A program made the position numbers and the translations under genes. Source: Acidobacteriota bacterium (GTDB taxonomy: Bacteria > Acidobacteriota > Terriglobia > Bryobacterales > Bryobacteraceae). From it: a stretch of 36,685 nucleotides of DNA. This document shows, one piece after another, positions 16,771-25,729 of the stretch. Position 1 is the stretch's first letter. Every line of letters begins with the position of its first letter. The notes under the pieces are model-generated. The model did not search any database and was not told the DNA's origin. It saw nothing but the letters and a program-made list of their open reading frames with translations. The stretch spans positions 1-36,685 of the forward strand of contig SYLY01000026.1 in the NCBI GenBank assembly GCA_005808475.1. Reading direction: 5' to 3'.

Positions 16771-17588
16771 TCTCTCCTCAAATGGCGATCGAAAAATGCG
16801 CGAACCTCGGCCTCCAGATTGAGAGCCGTGACGCTGTGGCCCGCTTCGGGTATGACGCGCAGATCGGAAAAGACGCCCGCGCGGCGCAGGCCTTCGTGCA
16901 GCATGCGGCTATGTTCGACTGGCACCAGCGTATCGGCGGCGCCGTGAGCGATCAGGGCCGGAGCATCCCGCGCGTCGATGTATGTTCGGGGATCTGTGGC
17001 CATAAGGCGCTCCTCATTGCCGGCCAAGGGTGCGCCGATCAGCGCGGCGAAGGCATCCTTCTTATAGCGATACCATCCAGCGACGTCGATCGGGCCGAAG
17101 AAATCGACTACTGCCTGAACACGGCTGGACTCGCCGAGGTTTCCCAGATCTCCCTCGAGCGCAGCGACACCGGCACTGGTTCCCAATAGCGCCGCAAGGT
17201 GACCGCCGGCGGACGCGCCCCACGCGGCGAACCTCGCCGGGTCGAGCGAATACTGGCGCGCGTTAGCTCTCAGCCAGCGCACCCCCGCCTTGCAGTCATG
17301 GATTTGGGCCGGGAATGCCGCCTGGCCCGTCAATCTGTAGTTGATGCTCGCAACCGCGTAGCCGAATCGGGTGAAGTCGAGTCCCGGACTGCGCTCCTTG
17401 CTGCCGCCGTGCCAGCCTCCGCCGTGGATCGAAATGATCACCGGAGCCGGACCCTTGACGGACTCCGGCAGGTACAGGTCCAGCAGCAGGCGGACGTCGC
17501 CGGCCCGCCTGAATTCGAGGTCGCGATGAACACGATCCGCGCCGGCCGCTCGAACGAGCGCGATTGCGAGAAGCCAGAAACGGGTCAC
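16767..17588 (-). CDS. Exported alpha/beta-hydrolase, BD-FAE/carbohydrate-esterase-like
   Basis: 273 aa from a GTG start that overlaps the RpiR stop (GTGA). The short hydrophobic N-terminus (FWLLAIALVRAAGA) looks like a signal peptide. The oxyanion motif HGGGWHGGS is at 55-63. The nucleophile elbow is GASAGG with Ser126, the acid is Asp219 in AADTLVPVEHS, and the base is His251 in EAGHS, so a full catalytic triad is present. The family (BD-FAE / hormone-sensitive-lipase-like) includes feruloyl and acetyl-xylan esterases, which fits removal of acyl groups from a glycan. Second gene of the operon, tightly coupled on both sides. Confidence 0.85.
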   Translation of the reverse strand: MTRFWLLAIALVRAAGADRVHRDLEFRRAGDVRLLLDLYLPESVKGPAPVIISIHGGGWHGGSKERSPGLDFTRFGYAVASINYRLTGQAAFPAQIHDCKAGVRWLRANARQYSLDPARFAAWGASAGGHLAALLGTSAGVAALEGDLGNLGESSRVQAVVDFFGPIDVAGWYRYKKDAFAALIGAPLAGNEERLMATDPRTYIDARDAPALIAHGAADTLVPVEHSRMLHEGLRRAGVFSDLRVIPEAGHSVTALNLEAEVRAFFDRHLRRE

Positions 17589-18532
17589 TCGGCTCGATGC
17601 TCCATGAGTTCCTCGCCGACCTTGTGCAGGTGCGCCATGGTTCGCGCCTTGCGGCCGAGAGCCAGCGCGGCAAACAGCGCGTCGATCACGGCGAGTTGCG
17701 TGACGCGCGACGCCAGCGGAGCCTGGAAATAGTTCACCTCGCTCGGCGTGGCATGCAGGGCGATATCGGCGAAGCGGGTAATGGGAGACCGGATCGAATT
17801 GGTCAGGCAGATGGTGGTGGCCTTTCGCTCGCGGGCTATTTCGAGGCATCGCACGGTCTCTCGTGTGTGCCCGGAACAGGAAATGCCGAATGCCACGTCT
17901 CCCTTGCGCAGCTTGGTGGCGTGGATGAGTTGCATATGGGCGTCCATCTCGGCGAACGAATCGAGCCCGATCAGGGCGAACTTGCAATAGGCGGCGTAGG
18001 CGACGGCGTGCGAGAGTCCGATCGAGAAAATGTGAATCGTCCGAGCCTTCTCGAGAGTGCGGACGGCCTGGTTCAAAGTCGCGTCGCTGTTGATGAGGCT
18101 CGTCTCCTTCAGGCTTTTCGCATGCAGGCGGAAAGTCTGCTCGAACACCGACACCGTCTCGTCCGGCTCTTCCTTCGGCGCGAAGCCATGGCCCGCCAAC
18201 TCGCGGGCCAGCGCAATCTTGAGATCCGCGAACCCACGGGCGCCCAGAGTCCGGCAGAAGCCTACGATCGATCCGACGCTGGCGCCACACCGCTGCTTCA
18301 TCTCGCCGATGGAGTGATAGAGGACGCGCTCGGGATCCTCGAGGATGTAGTCCGCGATCCGGCGTTCGCTGGGATTCAGGGAATCGAGTATGCCTCGCAC
18401 GAACACCAGCAGAGGCGCGGCGCCCGCCCGCTGCGCGGCTCCTGGCACTCGCTTAGGAGAAGGTTTCACCCAGCCAGGATACACGACACCCCGCTGAACC
18501 GCCTTCGAACTTTGTTCAATCACGCCAGCCAT
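17585..18532 (-). CDS. RpiR/MurR-family transcriptional regulator
   Basis: 315 aa. An N-terminal winged HTH of the HTH_6/RpiR type spans about 40-115: ILDSLNPSERRIADYILEDP, then SIGEMKQRCGASVGSIVGFCRTLG. A SIS sugar-phosphate-binding domain spans about 155-290: IHIFSIGLSHAVAYAAYCKFALIG, then FGISCSGHTRETVRCLEIARERKATTICLTN. Regulators of this family sense a phosphorylated sugar. Here the ligand may be the product of the PfkB kinase three genes downstream. It heads the minus-strand operon and diverges from the transporter operon, so it probably controls both. About 35 residues precede the usual family start, so the true start could lie downstream of 18532. Confidence 0.88.
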   Translation of the reverse strand: MAGVIEQSSKAVQRGVVYPGWVKPSPKRVPGAAQRAGAAPLLVFVRGILDSLNPSERRIADYILEDPERVLYHSIGEMKQRCGASVGSIVGFCRTLGARGFADLKIALARELAGHGFAPKEEPDETVSVFEQTFRLHAKSLKETSLINSDATLNQAVRTLEKARTIHIFSIGLSHAVAYAAYCKFALIGLDSFAEMDAHMQLIHATKLRKGDVAFGISCSGHTRETVRCLEIARERKATTICLTNSIRSPITRFADIALHATPSEVNYFQAPLASRVTQLAVIDALFAALALGRKARTMAHLHKVGEELMEHRAE

Positions 18533-18609
18533 TGCTTGACAACAAGTTCATAATACTGTAAAAACGAGTACGGTGCAATTCAATGCTCGAATCCGAAAGG
18601 AATACCGCG
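18533..18609. promoter_or_regulatory. Divergent control region with candidate operator
   Basis: This short AT-richer gap between the divergent operons must hold both promoters. Visible elements are TTGACA at 18536-18541 on + and TATTAT on the minus strand at 18550-18555, which could be a -10 for the regulator. An imperfect inverted repeat, ACTGTA-N8-TACGGT, lies at 18555-18574. CTTG-ACAA-CAAG is another short symmetric element at 18535-18546. AAAGGA (18596-18601) precedes the transporter ATG at 18610. The assignment of promoters and operator is inference from position. Confidence 0.4.
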
Positions 18610-21600
18610 ATGACAAAGCCACGACTCCACTCGGTTCTTTTTCTCCTGCTGTCTCTGCTAGCGGAGGCTCTCGCCCAAACCCCCACTGCGGCGGTAAACG
18701 GGACTGTGCGTGACGCGACAGGCGCCAGCGTTTCGAACGCGGCTGTGGTTCTCCAGCAGGTGGCCACCAGGGTCCGGCGTGAGAGCGTGACAAACGAAGC
18801 GGGAGTCTACGCATTCACCAACCTGGTGCCCGGGCAATACGCGATCGAAGTGGCGCATCAGGGCTTCGGATCGCGGAAGAGCGAGACGTTCACCCTGACG
18901 GTCAACCAGACGGCAACGCTCGACTTCGCGCTCCAGCTAGGCGCCGTCGAGCAATCGGTCTCCGTCCAGGCGACCGGGACCGAAGTGCAGGCTTCCACGG
19001 CAGAACTCGGGGCGGTGATCCAGACTGACCGCATTACGGCCCTGCCGCTGAACGGACGCAACTTCACGCAGCTGCTCGCGCTGACGCCGGGTACGTCCCG
19101 CATCAGCGTCTCGCAGAACGCCGGCGGCGCCTCGACTTCGGTCGGCGAGGTGATCATGCCGGCGGTCAACGGTCAGAATAACCGCAGCAACCTGTTCCTG
19201 ATCGACGGGATCAACAATCAGGGAACGTACTTCGGGGCATACGCGGTGGGGCCGATTGTGGACGCAATTCAGGAATTCAAGGTGCAGTCGCACAACGACG
19301 AGGCGGTGTTCGGGGGCGTGCTGGGCGGGATCGTGAACGTGGTCACCAAGTCGGGCACGAACGAACTGCACGGGGCGTTGTGGGAGTTTCTGCGCAATGA
19401 CGCCTTTGACGCCTCGAACTTCTATTCGCACACCGTGTTCCCGTTCAAGCAGAATCACTTCGGCTTGTCCGGAGGAGGTCCGGTGACAATCCCCAGGATC
19501 TACTCGGGCAAGAACCGAACCTTCTTCTATCTGGGCTACCAGGGCTTCCGTTTTCGTACGCCGTCGAACGTTTATTCGAGAGTCCCCACGCCCGCGAATC
19601 TGCAAGGCGATCTGAGCGACTGGCCGCGGCAGATCTACGATCCGTTCTCGACGGTTCCCGATCCGAACCAGGCCGGACAATTCAATCGCACTCCGTTCGC
19701 CGGAAATCGCATTCCCGCGTCCCGCATTTCGAACCTCGCCACGCAGTTTGCGAAGTTCGCCATCCCCGCTCCTGTCGTCACGCCGTTCCAGAATTTCAAC
19801 GCCTGGAACACTGACACCTTCAAGCGCACGCAGAACGAATACACGGCGCGAGTGGACCACAATATCGGAGGCAAGGACTTCTTCTGGTTCCGCTGGAGCG
19901 GCGTCTTGCAGGACATCGCCGCGGGCGCCGCCCTCAATACGATCGGACAACGCAACGAGAACACCGCGCGGAATATCGGCGCAAGCTGGACCCACACTTT
20001 CGGGCCAAGCTCGGTTCTCCAGGTCGCATTCGGGCGAGTGAAGGCGTCCGACCAGGTCTTCGTCGACTACAAGAGCGCTCCGGCGGACGTGGGGCAGCAA
20101 CTGGGCTTTTCCAACCTCTGGGTCGGGAACTGGAAAACAGGTCTAGGCGTGGGGCCGAGCATCGGCGTAGCCGACTACTTCAACGCGCTTTCCAACAGAA
20201 ACATCACGCAACCCACCGACCTGTGGGAGTGGAAAGCCGACGCGTCGAAAATCCGCGGCAGCCATATCATCAAGTTCGGCGGCGGATTGACCCAGAACGG
20301 CGTACGCGTCAGCAATCAGTTGGCACAGAGCAGCTACGGCGTCTCCGAAACGTGGAATCCGCTCAGCCCGGGCACCACGGGCTCAGCCTTGGCATCTTTC
20401 CTGCTGGACGCGCCCGGTTCCGCGCAGCGCCGCAACGTTCTCGTGACAACGCGCTGGGGCGGCGTGATGGGGCTATATGTCACCGACCAGTGGAAGGCCA
20501 CGCCGAAGCTGACCCTCAACATCGGGCTCCGGTACGACCGCACGTTCATTCCTCCGTACGGAAAACCCGGCGACAAGAACATTCACATCGGCAATCTGGA
20601 CCTTCTGCGCGGGGTCTACATTCTCCAGTACAAACCGGAGTCCTGCGTTGCCGCCAAGATTGCGCCCTGCATTCCGACTCCGGACGGGTCGCTTCCCGCG
20701 AACGTCATCGTCGACCCGCGCGGCAAACTGGTCACCGATACGACGAAGAACTTTCAGCCACGCATGGGACTCGCTTATCGGCTCGACGCGAAGACTGCCA
20801 TCCGCAGCAGTTTCGGGATCTTCTTCGACAACTGGGCGGGTGTGACGCAGCGCGCCACCAACACGCAGGGCAGTTGGCCGTCGGTGGATTTCCTGACCGG
20901 GCCGCTGAACGCGCCCACGCAGAGCGTGACGCCAAACAGAAGAGGAACCGATCCGTTCCCGGAAGGCGGCACCATTCCCGCTCCCACGCCGTTCATGATC
21001 GGCGCGAACTACTTTGACCCGTTCATCAAGAATCCGTACTCGATCCAGTGGAACCTGGGAATTCAAAGGCAACTGGGAGGAGCCATGGTAGGGACGCTGA
21101 ACTATGTCGGCTCCGGCAGCCGCCGGCTCGGAATCGGCACCCAATTCAACGTCGCTCGGACTCCGGGACCGGGCGACCCTCGCGACCGCTTCCCGTTCCC
21201 CTACATCAACCCATCGGTGTTCGACCGCAGTTGGGGAACCAGCAGCTACAACGGCCTGCAACTGCTGCTCGAGAGGCGATTCGCCAAAGGGCTTGCCTTC
21301 ACGGTGTCGTACACGTGGTCGAAGTCGCTCGACGCCGGTTGTTCGGGCTGGTTCCAGGTGGAGGGCTGCTGGGTGCAAGATCCCTACAACTGGAAGGCGG
21401 ACCGCAGCGTTGCCGGGTTCGACCTGACCCAGGTGCTGACCACGAACTTCGTTTATGAGCTGCCGCTCGGCAAAGGCAAGCTGGTCCAGACGGGCAACAG
21501 GATCGCGGACTATCTCATCGGGCCCTGGCAGGTCAACGGCATCGCCGAGTTCTCGTCCGGACAGCCCTACACGATGAATGTCAGCGGCGACATCGCCAAC

Positions 21601-21975
21601 ACTCGCAATGCCGGCCGGGGAGGCGGCTACTTGCGGCTGCACCAGGTCGGCGATCCGAAACTATCCAATCCGGATCCGAACGTGTCCTGGTTCAACCGCG
21701 CCGCGTTCGTCGCTCCGGACCCATTCACTTTCGGCTCGCTCGGGCGTTACACGATGAGTTCGGACTGGATTCGAAAAGCCGATGTGTCGCTGTTCCGGAT
21801 CTTTCCCATCATGGAAGGAAAGCGGCTGGAGTTTCGCGCCGAAGCGTTCAACGTGACCAACACGCCGGTATTCTCGGCGCCCGTGTCCGATCGCGCCAAT
21901 ATCAATTTCGGGCGCGTGTTGGGTACGCGCTTCAGTCCGCGGCAGATTCAACTCGGGCTGAAGATCGTATTCTGA
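18610..21975 (+). CDS. Oar-like TonB-dependent transporter
   Basis: 1121 aa. I prefer the ATG at 18610 (MTKPRLHS) because it starts directly at the signal peptide (VLFLLLSLLAEALAQ) and has an AAAGGA ribosome binding site; an ATG at 18583 adds nine residues. Residues of about 25-105 form a carboxypeptidase-regulatory-like beta-sandwich (AVNGTVRDATGASVSNAAV, GVYAFTNLVPGQYAIEV). A plug domain follows (LPLNGRNFTQLLALTPG, NLFLIDGINNQG, FGGVLGGIVNVVTKSGTNE). A large outer-membrane barrel ends in SPRQIQLGLKIVF with terminal Phe. This is the acidobacterial Oar/'Cna-B/TonB' type. It imports or anchors oligosaccharide using TonB energy. No SusD-like gene is adjacent. The next gene's ATG overlaps its stop (TGATG). 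Confidence 0.92.
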   Translation: MTKPRLHSVLFLLLSLLAEALAQTPTAAVNGTVRDATGASVSNAAVVLQQVATRVRRESVTNEAGVYAFTNLVPGQYAIEVAHQGFGSRKSETFTLTVNQTATLDFALQLGAVEQSVSVQATGTEVQASTAELGAVIQTDRITALPLNGRNFTQLLALTPGTSRISVSQNAGGASTSVGEVIMPAVNGQNNRSNLFLIDGINNQGTYFGAYAVGPIVDAIQEFKVQSHNDEAVFGGVLGGIVNVVTKSGTNELHGALWEFLRNDAFDASNFYSHTVFPFKQNHFGLSGGGPVTIPRIYSGKNRTFFYLGYQGFRFRTPSNVYSRVPTPANLQGDLSDWPRQIYDPFSTVPDPNQAGQFNRTPFAGNRIPASRISNLATQFAKFAIPAPVVTPFQNFNAWNTDTFKRTQNEYTARVDHNIGGKDFFWFRWSGVLQDIAAGAALNTIGQRNENTARNIGASWTHTFGPSSVLQVAFGRVKASDQVFVDYKSAPADVGQQLGFSNLWVGNWKTGLGVGPSIGVADYFNALSNRNITQPTDLWEWKADASKIRGSHIIKFGGGLTQNGVRVSNQLAQSSYGVSETWNPLSPGTTGSALASFLLDAPGSAQRRNVLVTTRWGGVMGLYVTDQWKATPKLTLNIGLRYDRTFIPPYGKPGDKNIHIGNLDLLRGVYILQYKPESCVAAKIAPCIPTPDGSLPANVIVDPRGKLVTDTTKNFQPRMGLAYRLDAKTAIRSSFGIFFDNWAGVTQRATNTQGSWPSVDFLTGPLNAPTQSVTPNRRGTDPFPEGGTIPAPTPFMIGANYFDPFIKNPYSIQWNLGIQRQLGGAMVGTLNYVGSGSRRLGIGTQFNVARTPGPGDPRDRFPFPYINPSVFDRSWGTSSYNGLQLLLERRFAKGLAFTVSYTWSKSLDAGCSGWFQVEGCWVQDPYNWKADRSVAGFDLTQVLTTNFVYELPLGKGKLVQTGNRIADYLIGPWQVNGIAEFSSGQPYTMNVSGDIANTRNAGRGGGYLRLHQVGDPKLSNPDPNVSWFNRAAFVAPDPFTFGSLGRYTMSSDWIRKADVSLFRIFPIMEGKRLEFRAEAFNVTNTPVFSAPVSDRANINFGRVLGTRFSPRQIQLGLKIVF

Positions 21976-23300
21976 TGATGATGAGCCAACCAGGTATGCT
22001 TCCCATTTCCCGCCGGTCCGCGCTGGCGCTGGCGGCCGGAGGGGCGCTATTCCGGCCCCGAATCGCCTCGGCCGCCTCCCACATCGACTGGTGGACGCAG
22101 GCGCGCTTCGGAATGTTCATCCACTGGGGCGTACACACGATCATCGCGCGCGACATCTGGAACATGGATCACGAAGAGATCCCGCCGGACGAGTACAAAC
22201 AACTCGGCAAGAAGTTCAAGCCCCCGCCGGGCGGGCCGCGCGCGTGGGCGAAGCTCGCGCGGCAGGCCGGGCAGAAGTACATGGTTCTTACCACGAAGAA
22301 CCATGACGGCTATTGTCTGTTCGACACCAGGACCACGGACTTCTGCGCTACGAAACAGGCGTGCGGGCGCGATCTGGTGGCCGAATTTGTGGAGGCGGCG
22401 CGCGCGGAAGGCCTGAAGGTCGGCTTCTACTTCTCGATGATGGACTGGTATCATCCCGACGGGCTCCGCTGCGTAGCGGAAGAGGCCGCCCGCCGCCGGT
22501 TCGTTCCCTACATTCACGAACAGGTGCGCGAGATCTGCTCCAACTACGGCAAGATCGACATCATGTGGTGGGATGGCACGTGGCCTCTCAGTCCGGAGGG
22601 TTGGGAAGCGGAAAAGATCGAGAAAGAAGTGCTGCGGCTCCAGCCGGGAATCGTCATCAATGACCGCGGTGGAACCAAGGGCCATTTCTCCACTTCAGAG
22701 CAGAAGATCGAGCCTGCCGGAGAGGGACGCCCGTGGGAGACGTGCATGACGATCAACGGCTCCTGGGGCTATGTGGCCGCCGACGAGAACTGGAAGCCGG
22801 CGAAGACGTTGATCAGCAACATGATCACCTCCGCGCGTGGTGGCGGCAATTTCCTGCTGAATATCAGTCCGCGTGCGGATGCCAGTGTTCCCGAACCGTC
22901 GGTCCGCGTGCTCGAAGATGTGGGCCGCTGGATGAGCAGGAACGGCGACGCTATCTACGGATCGGAACGCTGCCGGGTTTCGCGCAGCAACTACGTCAAT
23001 TTCACGCGCAGGGGGAACACGCTCTTCCTGCACGTAACCCGGTGGCCGGGACCCGTGATCACGCTCGCTCGCTTCACGAGCAAGTTGAAATCCGCGCGAT
23101 GGCTGGCGACCGGGAAACCGGTGCAATTCGAACAGGCACGACAGGAAGATCCGCGCGAACCCGCGATCGGCATCCCCCTCTATCGCGTCAAGTTCACCGG
23201 GCTGCCTGAGACCAATACCGAGATGCTCCCGGTGATCGCGGCCGAGTTCGAAGCCGAGCCGGTACAGGATTTGAAATATCCACGATGGCAAAAGAAGTAG
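21975..23300 (+). CDS. GH29 alpha-L-fucosidase, exported
   Basis: 441 aa. The N-terminus ISRRSALALAAGGALF is a Tat signal. Family GH29 motifs are clear: WWTQARFGMFIHWGVHT (39-55), TTKNHDGYCLFDT (106-118), GRDLVAEFVEAARAEGLKVGFYFS, then IDIMWWDGTWP. Asp200 in that last motif sits at the catalytic nucleophile position. NDRGG and GGGNFLLNISPRADA follow. The acid/base is not conserved in sequence across GH29 and cannot be assigned here. Length is normal, including a C-terminal beta domain. It would release L-fucose from glycans in the periplasm or outside the cell. It starts on the transporter stop, and its own last 16 nt overlap the next start, so the four-gene block is translationally coupled. 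Confidence 0.92.
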   Translation: MMMSQPGMLPISRRSALALAAGGALFRPRIASAASHIDWWTQARFGMFIHWGVHTIIARDIWNMDHEEIPPDEYKQLGKKFKPPPGGPRAWAKLARQAGQKYMVLTTKNHDGYCLFDTRTTDFCATKQACGRDLVAEFVEAARAEGLKVGFYFSMMDWYHPDGLRCVAEEAARRRFVPYIHEQVREICSNYGKIDIMWWDGTWPLSPEGWEAEKIEKEVLRLQPGIVINDRGGTKGHFSTSEQKIEPAGEGRPWETCMTINGSWGYVAADENWKPAKTLISNMITSARGGGNFLLNISPRADASVPEPSVRVLEDVGRWMSRNGDAIYGSERCRVSRSNYVNFTRRGNTLFLHVTRWPGPVITLARFTSKLKSARWLATGKPVQFEQARQEDPREPAIGIPLYRVKFTGLPETNTEMLPVIAAEFEAEPVQDLKYPRWQKK

Positions 23301-25729
23301 CCTTTCGCGCGCTGAGCGTTTTCCTGCTGCTGGAAATAGCGCCATGCGCCCAACCACCCACGCCTCGCTGGGCCAGCGACCGCCAGCATCGTGTGCTCAT
23401 CGAAGTTCCGGCGCGCGACAACGGCGGACGTCCCCGCGACGAAATGCCCGCCAGTGCCGAGATCGACTTCGAACAACTCCTCAAACAACGAGCAGGCTCC
23501 GCCGATCTGTCGACCCTCCAGGTAATGCGGATCGATCCGGCGACGGGCGAACCGGTACCGTACGCCAACAACCTCTTCCAGGAGACACCGTTCGATCTAC
23601 CTCTCCAATGGCATGACTCTTCGATTCCGGATCCATTCCCGGACCGGGACCGATCGCGGAAGAGCCCTTGGGTCGCCCGCACCAACTGGGGCTACTACTA
23701 CGAGGTCACCGGCGAGTGGAAACGCGGCAAGCTCGCATGGCCGCACACACAGATGGGTTCGGCAGCGTCGCTGTACGCGGCCTATTTCAACCTGCTGCCC
23801 ACCGGCGGCAAACAGACCAATCCCGCGCCGCGCGGTTGGATCGGCGACGGGTCGCACCGCACGGCGAAGGCCGGCAATCGCTCCACTGGCATGTACATAC
23901 CGGATTGCACGATGGCCGACTACAACTTCGACGGCTTGGTGGATCTGCTGTGCGGATCGTCGCGAGGCGCCGTGCTGTGGTACGAAAACCTCGGCACGCG
24001 CAGCCAACCGCGCTACGCGATCGCTCGCCTGCTGTTTCAATCCGACGGACGCGCCATCGATCCGGGCTTTCTGAGTACGCCTGCCTGGACCGATTGGGAC
24101 AGCGACGGCAAGTTCGATCTGTTGCTGGGCGCCGCGAAGGGCTGGGTGTATTTCTATCGCAACGTCGGAACGAAGGCCGCCCCGCTCTACGAGGATCAGG
24201 GACCGTTGCAGTTGAATGGCGCGGATCTGCGCTCGCCGGCGGAACCGGTTCCGGAAGTAGCCGGGCCGAATGGCGAGTCGATCTACAAGGAAGACTACGA
24301 ACCGCTTGTCGAAACGGTGGATTGGGACGTGGACGGCCACCAGGACCTGCTGCTCGGCGGCTATGTGACCGGTCGCGTCTTCTGGTATCGCAACACCGGC
24401 AAACGCGATGCAAAGGGCGCCCCCGTGCTCGAAGACCGCGGAGCGTTGACGGCGGATGGCAAGATCCTCGACGTGGGTTGGACCGCCAGTCCCACGGCTG
24501 GCGATCTGGATGGCGATGGCGATCTCGACCTCATCGTGGGCAATTGGCGCAAGTGGGGCAACGAGTCGCCGCCTGAAATCGCCGAGGACACGGCCGCCTA
24601 CTTCGAGAACGTGGGTACACGGCAACAGCCCGTGCTGGCGATGAAGCCTTTGCCGCGCGTGGGCAAGTTCCCGGAAGAGATCGCGACGCCCAGCCTCGCG
24701 GACTGGGATGGGGACGGCGACCTGGACCTGATGATCTCCACGCAAAGCATGCTCGTCTATTTGTACGAGAACAAGGGCACCCCTCGCGCGCCGAAGTTCG
24801 ACACGCGCGCCAAGCCGCTCAGCCTGCCCTGGAGCAACGATCCGCTTCCCTGGGCCGGAGACAGCGAACCGATGCGCCTTCTCGACGCCAACGGAGATGG
24901 GCGGCTCGACATGGTAGGCGGCATGCAAATCGCCGAGAGCGTGAACCCGGCGCTGCCCTGGGCGTTCCGCCAGCCGCGCTCGATCCTGCCGTCGCATCAG
25001 ACGATCGATCACCGCTCCTGGCGCGGCGATGACTGGCAGTACACGACAGTGGTGGACTTCGACGGCGACCAGCGCAAAGACATCCTGTTCGGAGATTATT
25101 GGGGTAACGTCTGGTTACACCGGAACTCGGGTCCCGACTCGTTCGACACATCCGGCGTCCGCATCGCGCGGGACGACGGCAAGCTGGTGCAGGTGGGTCC
25201 CACCGAGGCGACGCCTTACGGTTTCGACACCATGCAGGGCCCTCGCACTGGCGTGGTGGCGGCGGACTTCGATGGCGACGGCCGCATCGATCTGGTGGTG
25301 AACGACGTCCAGGGACATCAGTACTTCTGCCCGCGCGGTACACACGGCGCGGAAGCCAAGGTCACCACCCAGATCGCTTTCGCCGACCTGAAGCGATACG
25401 CAGCCGCCTACGTTACCGACGAGAACGGCGATGGCCGCCCCGACCTGATCCTGAGCCAACTCCAGACTCACTACCTGTTTCGCAACGTGGGCGCTGGCAA
25501 CGGAGTGAACGGCAGTCCGTTCGCCGCATCCGAGGAGTTGAAGCTGCCGGTGGTGCCCGTGATCGGCGCGGTGAACTACATCTCGTTCGCGGACATGAAC
25601 GGCGACGGCGATCGCGACCTGTTGCTGATGAGCAATCACAGCTATCACTGCTACTTCGAGGCGTCGTACCTGAAGCACGGGTACGCCGCGGGACGTGTGA
25701 TTCGGCACGAGGCCGGCGGCCGGAGATGA
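23285..25729 (+). CDS. Large secreted FG-GAP/VCBS repeat protein (B1)
   Basis: 814 aa. A signal peptide (SVFLLLEIAPCAQ) is followed by a conserved N-terminal domain of about 180 residues with IPDPFPDRDRSRKSPWVAR and PRGWIGDGS. From about residue 210 there are nine or ten Ca-binding blade motifs, for example DYNFDGLVDLLCG, DWDSDGKFDLLLG, DLDGDGDLDLIVG, DFDGDGRIDLVVND and DMNGDGDRDLLLMS. No catalytic centre is seen. A glycan-binding or scaffold role at the cell surface, partnering the transporter, is plausible. It overlaps the fucosidase gene by 16 nt and the next gene by 4 nt. A close paralogue, frameshifted, lies at 32402-34827. Confidence 0.88.
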   Translation: MAKEVAFRALSVFLLLEIAPCAQPPTPRWASDRQHRVLIEVPARDNGGRPRDEMPASAEIDFEQLLKQRAGSADLSTLQVMRIDPATGEPVPYANNLFQETPFDLPLQWHDSSIPDPFPDRDRSRKSPWVARTNWGYYYEVTGEWKRGKLAWPHTQMGSAASLYAAYFNLLPTGGKQTNPAPRGWIGDGSHRTAKAGNRSTGMYIPDCTMADYNFDGLVDLLCGSSRGAVLWYENLGTRSQPRYAIARLLFQSDGRAIDPGFLSTPAWTDWDSDGKFDLLLGAAKGWVYFYRNVGTKAAPLYEDQGPLQLNGADLRSPAEPVPEVAGPNGESIYKEDYEPLVETVDWDVDGHQDLLLGGYVTGRVFWYRNTGKRDAKGAPVLEDRGALTADGKILDVGWTASPTAGDLDGDGDLDLIVGNWRKWGNESPPEIAEDTAAYFENVGTRQQPVLAMKPLPRVGKFPEEIATPSLADWDGDGDLDLMISTQSMLVYLYENKGTPRAPKFDTRAKPLSLPWSNDPLPWAGDSEPMRLLDANGDGRLDMVGGMQIAESVNPALPWAFRQPRSILPSHQTIDHRSWRGDDWQYTTVVDFDGDQRKDILFGDYWGNVWLHRNSGPDSFDTSGVRIARDDGKLVQVGPTEATPYGFDTMQGPRTGVVAADFDGDGRIDLVVNDVQGHQYFCPRGTHGAEAKVTTQIAFADLKRYAAAYVTDENGDGRPDLILSQLQTHYLFRNVGAGNGVNGSPFAASEELKLPVVPVIGAVNYISFADMNGDGDRDLLLMSNHSYHCYFEASYLKHGYAAGRVIRHEAGGRR

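Noticed and set aside
18937..21642. Long minus-strand frames under the transporter
   Set aside because: Antisense to well-conserved plug and barrel segments.
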